Shown: piece by piece, positions 25,160-34,249 of the stretch
Layout: each line of letters begins with the position of its first letter
How positions within the stretch are numbered: position 1 is the stretch's first letter
DNA from: Polynucleobacter sp. JS-Safj-400b-B2
Lineage (GTDB): Bacteria; Pseudomonadota; Gammaproteobacteria; Burkholderiales; Burkholderiaceae
Assembly: GCF_018881975.1 (NCBI RefSeq)
Contig: NZ_JACVPJ010000001.1
Location: 62,001 to 126,000, forward strand
Direction of reading: 5' to 3'
DNA: 64,000 bases
Made by a program: the position numbers and the translations under genes
Notes under the pieces: generated by a model
What the model was told of the DNA's origin: nothing
Seen by the model: the letters and a program-made list of their open reading frames with translations, nothing else
Database searches by the model: none

Positions 25160-26422
25160 ATGAGTCAACAACCGGATACCAGTCTGACTGGTTTTTACAA
25201 AGTCATGAGTCCCAAGGAGAAGAAAACCTTTTGGGGTTGCTTCTTAGGCTGGGCATTAGACGGCATGGACTTCATGATTTACCCTTTAGTAATTGGAACC
25301 ATTATTGCAGTATGGCAGGTTGATCGGGGTATGGCCGGTCTTGCAGTAACCGGAACTCTTTTGGCCTCTGCTTTTGGTGGATGGTTTGCGGGTTATTTGG
25401 CTGATCGAATCGGTCGTGTCCGCACTCTTCAGTTCACGATTCTTTGGTTCTCTAGTTTTAGTTTGATTTGTGCATTCACACAAGACTTTAATCAGCTCAT
25501 GATTGCTCGCGCACTCTTGGGTTTTGGTTTCGGTGGTGAGTGGGCAGCTGGTGCAGTATTGATGGGCGAGACTATTCGTGCTGAATATCGTGGTCGCGCT
25601 GTAGGTACTGTGCAATCCGCGTGGGCAGTAGGTTGGGGCGCTGCAGTTCTCTTGCAAGCCATTATGTTTAGCTTGCTTCCTGCTGATATGGCATGGCGCG
25701 CAATGTTTGTTGTGGGCTTCTTCCCCGCATTACTTTTGCTCTATATCCGACGTAATGTAGAGGAGCCTGAGATTGCGAAGATTGCTCGTGAAAAAGTAGA
25801 GGCGGCGGGTGATTCACCATCTATTTTTGAAATCTTTAAGCCTGGTATTTTAAAAACAACCATCCTTGCTTCTTTGTTGACCATGGGTGCACAAGGTGGT
25901 TACTACGCCATTACCACTTGGGTGCCAACCTTCCTCAAGGCTGAGCGCAAGTTGACAGTGGTTGGTTCCACTGGTTACTTGGCATTCTTAATTGTTGGTA
26001 GTTTTGTTGGTTATTTAGTTGGCGCTTGGATGGCTGATCGTTTTGGTCGCCGGAAACTCTTTATGACTTTCTCATTGGGCGCAATTGTTTTAGTATTGGC
26101 TTATACCCAATTAGAAATCACGAATGAAATGATGATGTGGCTTGGTTTTCCTCTAGGATTTTTTGCCAGCGGTTATTTCTCAGGTATGGGTGCATTTTTA
26201 ACTGAGCTATTCCCAACACGTTTGCGTGGGTCTGGTCAGGGCTTTTGCTACAACTTTGGTCGTGGTATCGGCGCCTTATTCCCGGCTTTAGTTGGTTACT
26301 TCTCAGCTCAATATGGATTGGCCATGGCGATTGCGATCTTTGCAGTCATTGCTTACGGTGTTTTCTTTATAGCTGCAGTAATTCTTCCCGAAACTAAGGG
26401 GCGCGAATTGCAGGCCAACTAA
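25160..26422 (+). CDS. MFS transporter, aromatic-acid/carboxylate type
   Basis: A 420-residue MFS permease with about twelve segments. WALDGMDFMIY at the first segment and GYLADRIGRVRTL in loop 2-3 place it with the AAHS/SHS carriers for organic acids such as 4-hydroxybenzoate or lactate; the matching loop in the second half is AWMADRFGRRKL. A strong SD (AGGAG) precedes the ATG. The next gene, an amidohydrolase, starts nine bases after its stop, so the pair very likely imports and then hydrolyses one substrate. Confidence 0.85.
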   Translation: MSQQPDTSLTGFYKVMSPKEKKTFWGCFLGWALDGMDFMIYPLVIGTIIAVWQVDRGMAGLAVTGTLLASAFGGWFAGYLADRIGRVRTLQFTILWFSSFSLICAFTQDFNQLMIARALLGFGFGGEWAAGAVLMGETIRAEYRGRAVGTVQSAWAVGWGAAVLLQAIMFSLLPADMAWRAMFVVGFFPALLLLYIRRNVEEPEIAKIAREKVEAAGDSPSIFEIFKPGILKTTILASLLTMGAQGGYYAITTWVPTFLKAERKLTVVGSTGYLAFLIVGSFVGYLVGAWMADRFGRRKLFMTFSLGAIVLVLAYTQLEITNEMMMWLGFPLGFFASGYFSGMGAFLTELFPTRLRGSGQGFCYNFGRGIGALFPALVGYFSAQYGLAMAIAIFAVIAYGVFFIAAVILPETKGRELQAN

Positions 26423-26431
26423 CGGTTATCT

Positions 26432-27298
26432 GTGACAAAAAAAGATATTCCGTTTTGCCCAGGACCGCCCGATCATCAGAGTGGTCCTTTTTCTTTTAAG
26501 ATGCCTTTTGGTGCCGTAGACACGCATGCACACGTCATTAGTGCTGCTAGTTTTGTGTCTGATCGTTCTTACACCTCTCCTGAGGCAACAGAGGAGCAAT
26601 ACATCCGAATGCTTGATGAGGTTGGGATGACCTATGGCGTGCTAATTCAAGTCAGTGTGAATGGTCAAGATAACGAGCCAATGCTGATGTCGTTGAAAAA
26701 TCATCTCAATCGCTTGCGTGGAGTTGCTGTACCGTTGCTTGGTCAAGCCGATTCTTATTACCAGCGAATGAAAGATGCCGGCGTAGTGGGTATTCGTATG
26801 AATCTCATGTTTTCCGGTGGTGGTTTAGATATCTCCAGCCTTGAAGAATGTGATGCACTAGCAAGAGACTGGGGATGGCATATTCAATTTTTGTTAGATG
26901 CAAATGGTCTTCCAGCGTTAATGCCGCGCATGCAAAAGCTAAAGTCCACGCTAGTGGTTGATCACATGGGCTACTTAAGAACTTCTGTTGGTCTGGATTC
27001 ACCTGGTTTTAAAGCACTCGTTGATTTGGTACGAGAGAGGGCATGGGTCAAGGTGTCAGGTGCATACCGATTAACTGATCAAGCGCCCCCTTATCCAGAT
27101 GTGGCCCCTTATGCAATGGCATTAATTGACGCTGCACCAGATCGTTGCGTTTGGGGTTCTGATTGGCCGCATGTAGCCAATTGGGGCGTTATGCCAACGG
27201 TGGCGCAGATGCTTGAAAGCCTTGCTTTGTATGCGCCAGAGGAGTCCATGCGCAATCGCATCCTCTGCGCTAATCCGCAGAAGCTTTATTTTTCATAA
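26432..27298 (+). CDS. amidohydrolase-superfamily lactonase/hydrolase (LigI-like)
   Basis: A 288-residue amidohydrolase-2 TIM barrel. The first metal/substrate motif is VDTHAHVIS (about 29-37), a central strand gives LVVDHMGY, and the C-terminal WGSDWPH (about 238-244) holds the catalytic Asp. This arrangement resembles 2-pyrone-4,6-dicarboxylate lactonase (LigI) and sugar-lactone hydrolases. It begins with GTG at 26432, in operon with the MFS carrier. Substrate is not known; a cyclic organic-acid lactone is a reasonable guess. Confidence 0.78.
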   Translation: MTKKDIPFCPGPPDHQSGPFSFKMPFGAVDTHAHVISAASFVSDRSYTSPEATEEQYIRMLDEVGMTYGVLIQVSVNGQDNEPMLMSLKNHLNRLRGVAVPLLGQADSYYQRMKDAGVVGIRMNLMFSGGGLDISSLEECDALARDWGWHIQFLLDANGLPALMPRMQKLKSTLVVDHMGYLRTSVGLDSPGFKALVDLVRERAWVKVSGAYRLTDQAPPYPDVAPYAMALIDAAPDRCVWGSDWPHVANWGVMPTVAQMLESLALYAPEESMRNRILCANPQKLYFS

Positions 27299-27423
27299 TG
27301 TGAAATTCCATTACGCTTCGTAAAATTCAGCCTAGTATGTATTCCCCCGCTTCATTCCAATCAGTGAATACTGATTCCACATAGTAAAAATAAGAATATA
27401 AGTTATTGAATTTAAATAACTAA

Positions 27424-27512
27424 ATATTTTTAAAAATATCTCAGATTTCTCTTGCGTGCCTTATCGAACTGTCTAAACTCTTATATAAGACATAAGACTT
27501 GAATGGGTCTTA
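27424..27512 (+). promoter_or_regulatory. palindrome-rich control region upstream of isocitrate lyase
   Basis: The 260-base gap holds a perfect 16-base palindrome of ATATTTTT and its complement (27424-27439), the 10-base palindrome CTTATATAAG (27480-27489), a tandem ATAAGAC ATAAGAC (27485-27498), and TAAGAC/GTCTTA arms (27493-27498 and 27507-27512). The first may end the amidohydrolase transcript; the others look like operator sites for aceA. No gene was found in the gap. Confidence 0.5.
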
Positions 27513-27558
27513 AAGATTTTTAATTTTTGAAGTACTTGTTTAACTTAGGGAGAAAAAC

Positions 27559-28857
27559 ATGGCAGATCGCAAAGCAGAAATCGCAGCATTACAAAAAGAC
27601 TGGGATACCAATCCACGCTGGAAAGGCATTACTCGTGGCTATACAGCTGAGGACGTAGTGCGTCTTCGTGGTTCATTAAAGATTGAGCACACATTAGCTA
27701 AGCATGGCGCTGAGCGTCTTTGGGAATTGGTAAATAACGAAGCTTACGTTAACTGTTTAGGTGCTTTGACTGGTGGTCAAGCAATGCAGCAAGTTAAAGC
27801 TGGCGTACAAGCAATTTACTTATCTGGTTGGCAGGTTGCTGCTGACGGTAACTCATACGCAGCGATGTATCCAGACCAATCTTTGTATCCAGTAGATTCA
27901 GTTCCTAAAATGGTTGAGCGTATTAATAACTCATTCCAACGTGCTGATGAAATCCAAACAGCTAAAGGTATCTACAAAGGTGACGCTGGCTATATTGAAT
28001 ATTTTGCTCCTATCGTTGCTGACGCCGAAGCTGGTTTCGGTGGTGTATTGAATGCATTTGAATTAAGTAAAGCATTGATTAAGCAGGGTGCAGCTGGCGT
28101 TCACTTCGAAGACCAATTGTCTTCTGTTAAGAAGTGCGGTCACTTGGGCGGTAAAGTATTGTTACCTACTGCTGAATCTGTTCAGAAATTGATCTCTGCG
28201 CGTTTAGCTGCTGACGTTATGGGCGTTTCCACCATCATTTTGGCTCGTACTGATGCAGAAGCCGCTGATTTGTTGACATCTGATTACGATGCAAACGACA
28301 AGCCATTCTTGACGGGTGAGCGCACTCCAGAAGGATTCTACAAAACACGTAAGGGCTTGGATCAAGCGATCTCACGTGGTTTAGCTTACGCTGCTTATGC
28401 TGATATGGTTTGGTGTGAAACTGGTACTCCTGACCTTGAGTTTGCTCGTCAGTTTGCCGAGGCAATTCGTGCGAAGTTCCCAGGCAAGATGTTGGCTTAC
28501 AACTGCTCACCTTCCTTCAACTGGAAGAAAAACTTGGACGACGCAACCATTGCTAAATTCCAGCGTGAATTAGGCGCAATGGGTTACAAGTATCAGTTCA
28601 TCACATTAGCCGGCATCCACTCTATGTGGTACAACATGTTCGACTTAGCGCAAGACTACATGCAACGCGGTATGACTGCATATATCGAGAAAGTACAAGA
28701 GCCAGAATTTGCTGCTCGTGATCGTGGTTACACATTCGTTTCACATCAGCAAGAAGTTGGAACTGGTTACTTCGACGATGTAACTACCGTGATTCAAGGT
28801 GGTAAGTCTTCTGTAACAGCACTGACTGGTTCTACTGAAGAAGAGCAGTTCCATTAA
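27559..28857 (+). CDS. aceA: isocitrate lyase
   Basis: A 432-residue enzyme that splits isocitrate into succinate and glyoxylate, the first step of the glyoxylate shunt. The catalytic Cys motif KKCGH is visible ([11 protein letters not shown], about 191-201), as are [11 protein letters not shown]-type N-terminal and [11 protein letters not shown] motifs. Length fits the prokaryotic short form. The codon use looks uniform and strongly biased, as in a highly expressed gene. It has its own promoter region with palindromes and its own terminator; malate synthase is not in the window. Confidence 0.96.
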   Translation: MADRKAEIAALQKDWDTNPRWKGITRGYTAEDVVRLRGSLKIEHTLAKHGAERLWELVNNEAYVNCLGALTGGQAMQQVKAGVQAIYLSGWQVAADGNSYAAMYPDQSLYPVDSVPKMVERINNSFQRADEIQTAKGIYKGDAGYIEYFAPIVADAEAGFGGVLNAFELSKALIKQGAAGVHFEDQLSSVKKCGHLGGKVLLPTAESVQKLISARLAADVMGVSTIILARTDAEAADLLTSDYDANDKPFLTGERTPEGFYKTRKGLDQAISRGLAYAAYADMVWCETGTPDLEFARQFAEAIRAKFPGKMLAYNCSPSFNWKKNLDDATIAKFQRELGAMGYKYQFITLAGIHSMWYNMFDLAQDYMQRGMTAYIEKVQEPEFAARDRGYTFVSHQQEVGTGYFDDVTTVIQGGKSSVTALTGSTEEEQFH

Positions 28858-28908
28858 TCTTTAATAGATCCCTAAGTAGTACGTTGTAAGCAGTAGCACC
28901 ATACTGCC

Positions 28909-28953
28909 GCGGCACCTAAATGACCCCACAAGGGTGACTTAGGTGCCGTTTTC
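28909..28953 (+). terminator. terminator of isocitrate lyase gene
   Basis: GGCACCTAA and TTAGGTGCC pair, with an inner CCC/GGG pair around ACAA-type loop bases, followed by TTTT. It lies 52 bases after the aceA stop and just before the HIT gene. Confidence 0.85.
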
Positions 28954-28968
28954 GTTTACATTCTTCCC

Positions 28969-29409
28969 ATGACCAATTGCGTACTCTGTAAAGATGATCT
29001 TGAGCCCGAAGAGGGGCAACTGATTTGGCGGGGAGATGACTGCCGTGTCATTCTGGTAAACGACCCTGATCTACCTGGTTTCTGTAGGGTGATTTGGAAT
29101 CGCCATGTGGCCGAGATGACTGATCTGAGCTACGGAGAGCGCGACCATTTAATGACTTTGGTATTTGCCGTTGAAGAGGCAATTCGATTTGTAATGCATC
29201 CTGACAAAGTCAATATTGCCGCCTTAGGTAACATGGTTCCCCACATACATTGGCATGTCATTCCACGCTACAAGGACGATGCCTACTTTCCTGGTTCTGT
29301 GTGGTCCTCGAGAACTCAGCAGCCTTCTAAGGCGGCATTAGAAGGCAGGAGGGCTCTAGCTGCAAAACTCCCTGATGCAATTCGCTCAGCAATCTCTCAA
29401 ATGTATTAA
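28969..29409 (+). CDS. HIT-family hydrolase/nucleotide-binding protein
   Basis: A 146-residue histidine-triad protein with the catalytic HIHWHVIPR at about 90-98. Such proteins cleave AMP or other groups from nucleoside phosphoramidates or dinucleotides. An N-terminal CVLCKDD suggests a metal or disulfide feature of no known role. It lies between the aceA terminator and a CoA-transferase operon; a short 5' leader separates it from both. The exact substrate cannot be told. Confidence 0.88.
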   Translation: MTNCVLCKDDLEPEEGQLIWRGDDCRVILVNDPDLPGFCRVIWNRHVAEMTDLSYGERDHLMTLVFAVEEAIRFVMHPDKVNIAALGNMVPHIHWHVIPRYKDDAYFPGSVWSSRTQQPSKAALEGRRALAAKLPDAIRSAISQMY

Positions 29410-29475
29410 ATTAGTGGTAAATCAGCAAAAAGCTGAACAGCAGTGCCCATAATAAAAAATAGACGGAGACTTGTA

Positions 29476-30147
29476 GTGATACAAAAAATGATTCACAGCG
29501 TGGCTGATGCTGTGCGAGATATTGCCAGTGGTTCAACCATTTTGGTTTCGGGTTTTGGTGGTGCTGGCTCACCGATGTTCTTATTGGATGCACTGGCAGA
29601 GCAAGGCGCTAAAGATCTGACCATTATTAGCAACAATGCGGGTAACTCAGGCATAGGTATATCTAAATTGATCGCCAGAGGACAAGTCAAGAAGATGGTC
29701 TGCTCTTTTCCGCGTCAACCAGAATCTGGTGCATTTGATGACTTGTATCGCGCAGGAAAAATAGAATTAGAGCTAGTGCCGCAAGGAACGCTTGCTGAGC
29801 GTATTCGGGCGGGTGGTGCCGGTATCGGTGGTTTTTATACCCCTACTGGATTTGGTACGGAGCTTGCCTTGGGAAAAGACACTCGAGTGATTGATGGCGT
29901 TAATCATATTTTTGAATTCGCTATCAAAGCTGACTACGCACTCATTAAGGCAGATAAAGGCGATCGATGGGGTAACCTGACCTATCACCGCACAGGTCGT
30001 AACTTTGGCCCTATTATGGCTACCGCTGCGCGTTGCACCATTGCACAAGTTAATCAAGTAGTTGAGTTGGGTGATTTGGATCCAGAGGTCATTGTTACCC
30101 CAGGAATTTTTGTAAAACGGGTTGTACTTGCTGGGAAAAAATCATGA
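29476..30147 (+). CDS. 3-oxoacid (3-oxoadipate-like) CoA-transferase subunit A
   Basis: About 223 residues from the GTG at 29476, chosen because GGAGA lies six bases upstream; a further ATG at 29488 is possible. It is family I CoA-transferase alpha subunit: GSTILVSGFGGAGSP (the GxGGF-type CoA-binding loop), SNNAGN, VCSFPRQ and ALIKADKGDRWGNLTY. By eye it is closer to PcaI (3-oxoadipate:succinyl-CoA transferase) than to acetoacetate transferases. It overlaps the beta-subunit gene by four bases. No other beta-ketoadipate genes are present, so the natural oxoacid is open. Confidence 0.85.
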   Translation: MIQKMIHSVADAVRDIASGSTILVSGFGGAGSPMFLLDALAEQGAKDLTIISNNAGNSGIGISKLIARGQVKKMVCSFPRQPESGAFDDLYRAGKIELELVPQGTLAERIRAGGAGIGGFYTPTGFGTELALGKDTRVIDGVNHIFEFAIKADYALIKADKGDRWGNLTYHRTGRNFGPIMATAARCTIAQVNQVVELGDLDPEVIVTPGIFVKRVVLAGKKS

Positions 30148-30806
30148 TTGATCTCTCTAAGGTGCAAAAGCGATCTACAGCAGATATTGCTAAGCGGATT
30201 GTTCAAGATATTCCAGATGGTGCTCATGTGAATTTAGGGATTGGGCAGCCCATGACTATTTCTAACTATCTCCCATCGGATAAAGAGATTCTGCTGCATT
30301 CAGAAAACGGCCTTCTTGGAATGGGTCCTTTAGCTCAAGGTGATGAAATTGATGAGGAGCTGGTAAATGCGGGTAAGCAGCCTGTCACTATGCTCCCTGG
30401 TGCATCACTGTGTCATCATGCAGACTCGTTTGTGATGATCCGAGGCGGACATATTGATATCTGCGTTTTAGGTGCTTTTCAGGTTTCCGTAAAAGGGGAT
30501 ATCGCAAATTGGCGCACTGGTGACCCTAAAGCGATTCTGGCTGTTGGTGGTGCAATGGATCTCGCCCTTGGTGCTAAAAAATTATTCGTGATGATGGAGC
30601 ATTTAACAAAGTCAGGTGAATCTAAGTTGGTGTCTGAATGCACTTATCCATTAACAGCCTTAGCTGCGGTCGATTCTATCTATACAGATCTGGCAACAAT
30701 TGAAGTTACTCCAGAAGGATTGCTCGCTGTCGATTGGGTGAATGAATTGAGTTTTGAAGAGTTGCAAGAAATCAGTGGGGTCCCACTGATAAATGCAAGG
30801 CAATGA
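30144..30806 (+). CDS. 3-oxoacid (3-oxoadipate-like) CoA-transferase subunit B
   Basis: A 220-residue beta subunit that bears the catalytic glutamate in HSENGLLGMGP (about 52-62), which forms the glutamyl-CoA thioester. Other marks are NLGIGQP, ADSFVMIRGGHIDICVLGAFQV and GAMDLALGAKK, again PcaJ-like. It is coupled to subunit A by an ATGA overlap. Seventy bases downstream is a thiolase-fold gene, the place where PcaF (a true thiolase) would be expected in a beta-ketoadipate operon. Confidence 0.87.
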   Translation: MIDLSKVQKRSTADIAKRIVQDIPDGAHVNLGIGQPMTISNYLPSDKEILLHSENGLLGMGPLAQGDEIDEELVNAGKQPVTMLPGASLCHHADSFVMIRGGHIDICVLGAFQVSVKGDIANWRTGDPKAILAVGGAMDLALGAKKLFVMMEHLTKSGESKLVSECTYPLTALAAVDSIYTDLATIEVTPEGLLAVDWVNELSFEELQEISGVPLINARQ

Positions 30807-30876
30807 GCCAAATCTTTATTGTTCTGATTTTGCAGTCTCTACCATTGGGTAGTATTTTTATTCCTTAGGAGGGTCT

Positions 30877-32046
30877 ATGTCTTTTTCTAAAAATGCCTGT
30901 ATCGCTGGAATTTATGAGCATCCCCTTCGAGTTGCTCCCAATCATACGGTTGCTCAATTGCATGCTGAAGTTGCCTACGGCGCCCTGCAAGATGCTGGTT
31001 TGACATTGAATGATGTTGATGGCTATTTTTGTGCGGGCGACGCTCCAGGAATGGGTCCTGTTTCAATGGCTGATTACTTAGGATTAAAGAACTTAAGTTA
31101 CCTGGACTCAACTGATACTGGTGGATCGTCTTATTTAACCCATGTAAATCATGCAGCTCGAGCTATCCATGCTGGGCAATGCCGTGTAGCCTTAATTACT
31201 TTGGCTGGCCGACCAAAGTCAGAGGGCTCTAGTGGCACCCAAGTGCGTAGCCAATATGCTAGCGCTCCCGATTTTGCTTTTGAAAAACCGTATTCCCCCG
31301 CGCCATTAAATACTTATGCCATGTGTGCCATGCGCCATATGTATGAATTCGGAACTACTAGTGAGCAACTAGCTTGGATTAAAGTGGCTGCCTCGCATCA
31401 TGCGCAGCACAATCCTAATGCGTTATTAAAAGATGTTTTAACTGTTGAAGATGTTTTGAATTCTCCAATGATTGCAGATCCATTGCATCGTGCAGATTGT
31501 TGTGTGGTTACCGATAGTGGCGGTGCGCTGGTAGTGGTGCATCCAGACATTGCTAAGACATTGAAGAGGCCTGTGATTACGATGATGGGTGCTGGCGAGT
31601 CCACTAAAGGCCAAATGGGCGGCAAGGTTGATTTAACCTATTCTGGTTTAGCATGGGCTGCCCCGCGCGCGTTTGAGGAGGCGAAGTTAACGCCTGAGCA
31701 GATTCGATATGCATCAATTTACGATAGCTTCACTATTACCGTTCTGATTCAACTTGAGGATCTGGGATTTTGTAAAAAAGGCGAGGGTGGTCGGTTTGTT
31801 GAGGATGGGCAGTTGATTTCCGGGAGGGGGAGGCTAGCTTTTAATACCGATGGCGGTGGTCTTTGCAATAACCACCCTGCAAATCGTGGCGGCATGACAA
31901 AGGTCATCGAGGCAGTAAGACAGCTCCGAGGCGAGGCTCATCCCGCGGTGCAGGTACCCAATCTTGAATTTGCTTTAGCGTCCGGTATTGGCGGCGCCTT
32001 AGGGACACGCCATGGTGCCGCAACTCTTATTATGGGGAGGTTGTAA
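30877..32046 (+). CDS. thiolase-fold protein without the thiolase cysteines (Ltp2-like)
   Basis: A 389-residue thiolase-superfamily protein related to the SCP-x/lipid-transfer branch. Where thiolases carry the nucleophilic Cys after a short Asn/Gly motif, this has LDSTDTGGSSYLTH (about 72-85) with no Cys; near the C-terminus the Cys-x-Gly-Gly-Gly motif is replaced by ASGIGGALG. The His motif survives as GGGLCNNHPANRGG. Thiolytic chemistry is therefore unlikely. It is coupled to a DUF35 protein (stop/start overlap region at 32046), the arrangement of the steroid retro-aldolase Ltp2 and its DUF35 partner. An SD AGGAGG precedes the ATG. Confidence 0.82.
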   Translation: MSFSKNACIAGIYEHPLRVAPNHTVAQLHAEVAYGALQDAGLTLNDVDGYFCAGDAPGMGPVSMADYLGLKNLSYLDSTDTGGSSYLTHVNHAARAIHAGQCRVALITLAGRPKSEGSSGTQVRSQYASAPDFAFEKPYSPAPLNTYAMCAMRHMYEFGTTSEQLAWIKVAASHHAQHNPNALLKDVLTVEDVLNSPMIADPLHRADCCVVTDSGGALVVVHPDIAKTLKRPVITMMGAGESTKGQMGGKVDLTYSGLAWAAPRAFEEAKLTPEQIRYASIYDSFTITVLIQLEDLGFCKKGEGGRFVEDGQLISGRGRLAFNTDGGGLCNNHPANRGGMTKVIEAVRQLRGEAHPAVQVPNLEFALASGIGGALGTRHGAATLIMGRL

Positions 32047-32453
32047 TGTCAGAAGTAAATCAAGTAGCGCATCATCTGCCTAGTCCAATCATTAATCCAG
32101 AAAATCAGGTTTTTTGGCAAGCCGCCCAAAAAGGAAGGCTGGTATTAAAAGTATGCAACTCCTGCAAGGAAGTTCACTACTATCCCCGAACAATTTGTCC
32201 TCACTGTGGTGGTAATGACACCGTATGGCTTGATTCTGAAGGGCTTGGTGAAATTTATTCATACACGGTCATGAGGCGTGGAGTAGAGATTCCTTTTGCA
32301 ATGGCCTATGTTCTTCTTAAAGAAGGCATCTCTTTGCTGACGCACATATGCAATTGCGATTTTGATGCTATTCGTATTGGGCAAAAGGTTCGGGTAGTAT
32401 TTCAAGAAACTCAGGACGGTCAGAAGACGCATCTATTTGAGCCCTTGGCCTAA
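32046..32453 (+). CDS. DUF35 OB-fold protein with N-terminal zinc ribbon
   Basis: A 135-residue protein with a rubredoxin-like zinc ribbon (CNSCKEVHYYPRTICPHCGG, about 38-57, two Cys-x2-Cys knuckles) and a C-terminal OB-fold (about 65-130) that binds acyl-CoA in related complexes. Such proteins are obligatory partners of thiolase-fold aldolases or hydratases, shaping the active site. Its start overlaps the end of the thiolase-fold gene, in keeping with a stoichiometric complex. Confidence 0.88.
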   Translation: MSEVNQVAHHLPSPIINPENQVFWQAAQKGRLVLKVCNSCKEVHYYPRTICPHCGGNDTVWLDSEGLGEIYSYTVMRRGVEIPFAMAYVLLKEGISLLTHICNCDFDAIRIGQKVRVVFQETQDGQKTHLFEPLA

Positions 32454-32540
32454 CTCAAGAATGTATTGCCTACAAGTGTAGCCACCTTCTTGATTGACCT
32501 GATCCGATATAGCAAGTAAGGAAGCTAACTGCATCCCCTC

Positions 32541-32586
32541 AAAAACCAATAGGGAGACCCTTATGAGTCTCCCTATTGGTTTTTAC
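32541..32586. terminator. bidirectional terminator between DUF35 gene and Bug gene
   Basis: AACCAATAGGGAGAC and GTCTCCCTATTGGTT form a 15-base perfect stem with a short loop, with AAAA before and TTTT after. It serves both converging genes. Confidence 0.92.
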
Positions 32587-32607
32587 CGCGGCTAAGTACA
32601 GTTCAAA

Positions 32608-33597
32608 TTATTCAACTTCAATTTTTGCCTGTTGAGCAACTAACTCCCACTTCTTCTTTTCTGCGGCAATAAAAATTTTGGTATTGGCTGGCGTATCACC
32701 CACAGCCCAGCCACCAAGATCTTTCCAACGTTGCTTGATTTCTGGGGTTTCTAGTGCCTTCTTAACCGCTAAGTACAGCTTATCAATGATAGGTTTGGGG
32801 GTGCCGGCAGGCACGAATAGGCCAAACCAAGCGGTCACCTCAAAGTTAGGATAACCCGATTGAATCATTGTGGGGACATCAGGCAACTCCGCAACACGAT
32901 TTTTGCTGGTAACTGCTAAAGCGCGTAATTTTCCAGATTTAATATATTGCATAGAGCTGGGTAGATTGTCTACCATCATGCTAGTTTGGCCAGCAAGAAG
33001 ATCTGCCAATGCGGGACCAGCCCCCTTATAGGGCACATGAATAATGTCAATGCCAGCCTGAGTTCTGAACAATTCCCCGGACATATGGATTGACTGACCA
33101 CGGCCGGATGATGCAAACGAATATTTGCCGGGATTGGCTTTGGCTAATGCCACAAGCTCGGCTACCGTTTTAGCAGGAACCTCTGGATTTACTACCAATA
33201 CATTTGGATTGGCAATCACAATCGTTATCGGCTCCATATCTTCCATTTTGTATGGAAGATTTTTATAGAGACTGTAGTTGATTGCATTTGGGCCAATATT
33301 GCCCATCGCCATCGTATAACCATCTGCTGGTGCGGCAAGTAGTGCTTGAATGCCAATGATGCCTGCTCCACCTGCTTTATTTTCCACAATCACGGTCTGA
33401 CCGAGCTCTTTACCTAGCAAATCAGACAACGCGCGCGAGGCAATATCGGTGGTTCCACCTGGAGCCGCAGTCACAATAATTTTGATCGGCTTATTAGGAA
33501 AGGGTTGAGCTAAGGCTGACTGACTCGCTAATATGGGCGCTACGAATAAGAAAGTACTAAATAAACATGCACGTCTAACAAAATTCAGTCTAAACAT
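32608..33597 (-). CDS. Bug-family periplasmic solute-binding protein (tripartite tricarboxylate type)
   Basis: About 329 residues from the ATG at 33595-33597, preferred over an upstream ATG at 33684 because GGAGA lies just before it and a signal peptide then begins at once (basic FVRRA, hydrophobic core, cut after SALAQ). The mature part has PNKPIKIIVTAAPGGTTDI, the Bug signature binding loop, and VENKAGGAGIIG. Bug proteins bind carboxylates or aromatic acids for TctAB-type carriers; no TctA/B genes are here, as is usual for betaproteobacterial Bug proteins. Ligand unknown. Confidence 0.88.
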   Translation of the reverse strand: MFRLNFVRRACLFSTFLFVAPILASQSALAQPFPNKPIKIIVTAAPGGTTDIASRALSDLLGKELGQTVIVENKAGGAGIIGIQALLAAPADGYTMAMGNIGPNAINYSLYKNLPYKMEDMEPITIVIANPNVLVVNPEVPAKTVAELVALAKANPGKYSFASSGRGQSIHMSGELFRTQAGIDIIHVPYKGAGPALADLLAGQTSMMVDNLPSSMQYIKSGKLRALAVTSKNRVAELPDVPTMIQSGYPNFEVTAWFGLFVPAGTPKPIIDKLYLAVKKALETPEIKQRWKDLGGWAVGDTPANTKIFIAAEKKKWELVAQQAKIEVE

Positions 33598-33817
33598 AGG
33601 TGTCTCCAACGCGGGTCGGTGTAATAGTGATAAGGGGATCTTGAAAGCCCGCTTGCTAAATACTAAACACATATTGCTATTCATTCAATCCTCCGATAAT
33701 AAATTTCTGGGTACGGCGGTAGGATGATTACCCTAAGTACTAGTAAGTCAGAGCCCCTCAGGCTGTATCAGTCCTAGCTGAAATACATCATTACCTAAAG
33801 ATAATTTTGCTCTGTTG

Positions 33818-34249
33818 TTAGGTTAGCTTTTTTAGAGCCTCTAGATATTTCTCTGGGTTAAGTGACTGCCCTTCACGCTGTGCTTCCCACATCACTTGCC
33901 CTAAGCATTCCATCATGACGTGTTGTGCTTCATGCATTGAACCTAGTTTTTGTGACAGCTTATCTGCAATCTCTTTAATGCCTGGCGGCTGATTGATTGA
34001 GATCTGCTCACTAATCGAAAGGTGCATCGACAAATGCAAGAAGGGGTTGGTTTCGCCACGTTCCGGAGTGTAGTCCTGAGCAAGAGCACCCTCTGGATCC
34101 TTGAGTAAGTCGTGGTATTCGGGATGCTCAACCATCCAATCACTTGCGAGCGTCTCCATTGGATCGAGAATATGATTCTCGATCTTCTTTTTCCAGGTAT
34201 CACAGAAAAAGCGCCGCACTTCTTCACGAGTTGGATTAAATATCGCCAC
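33818..34249 (-). CDS. DUF1841 family protein
   Basis: A 143-residue soluble protein found in beta- and gammaproteobacteria, function unknown. It is highly charged and helical, with the conserved MHLSISEQISINQPPGI (about 75-91), HEAQHVMMECLG and an N-terminal FNPTREEVRRFF. Its start overlaps the end of nth by 14 bases, placing it third in an rnfB-nth-DUF1841 operon. Nothing visible suggests an enzymatic role. Confidence 0.85.
   Translation of the reverse strand: MAIFNPTREEVRRFFCDTWKKKIENHILDPMETLASDWMVEHPEYHDLLKDPEGALAQDYTPERGETNPFLHLSMHLSISEQISINQPPGIKEIADKLSQKLGSMHEAQHVMMECLGQVMWEAQREGQSLNPEKYLEALKKLT

Noticed and set aside
29443-29475. Upstream ATG for CoA-transferase subunit A
   Set aside because: It lacks a ribosome binding site and adds an unrelated basic stretch; GTG at 29476 has GGAGA at the proper distance.
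33598-33684. N-terminal extension of the Bug protein
   Set aside because: It would place 29 residues before the signal peptide; the downstream ATG has an SD and gives a normal signal sequence.
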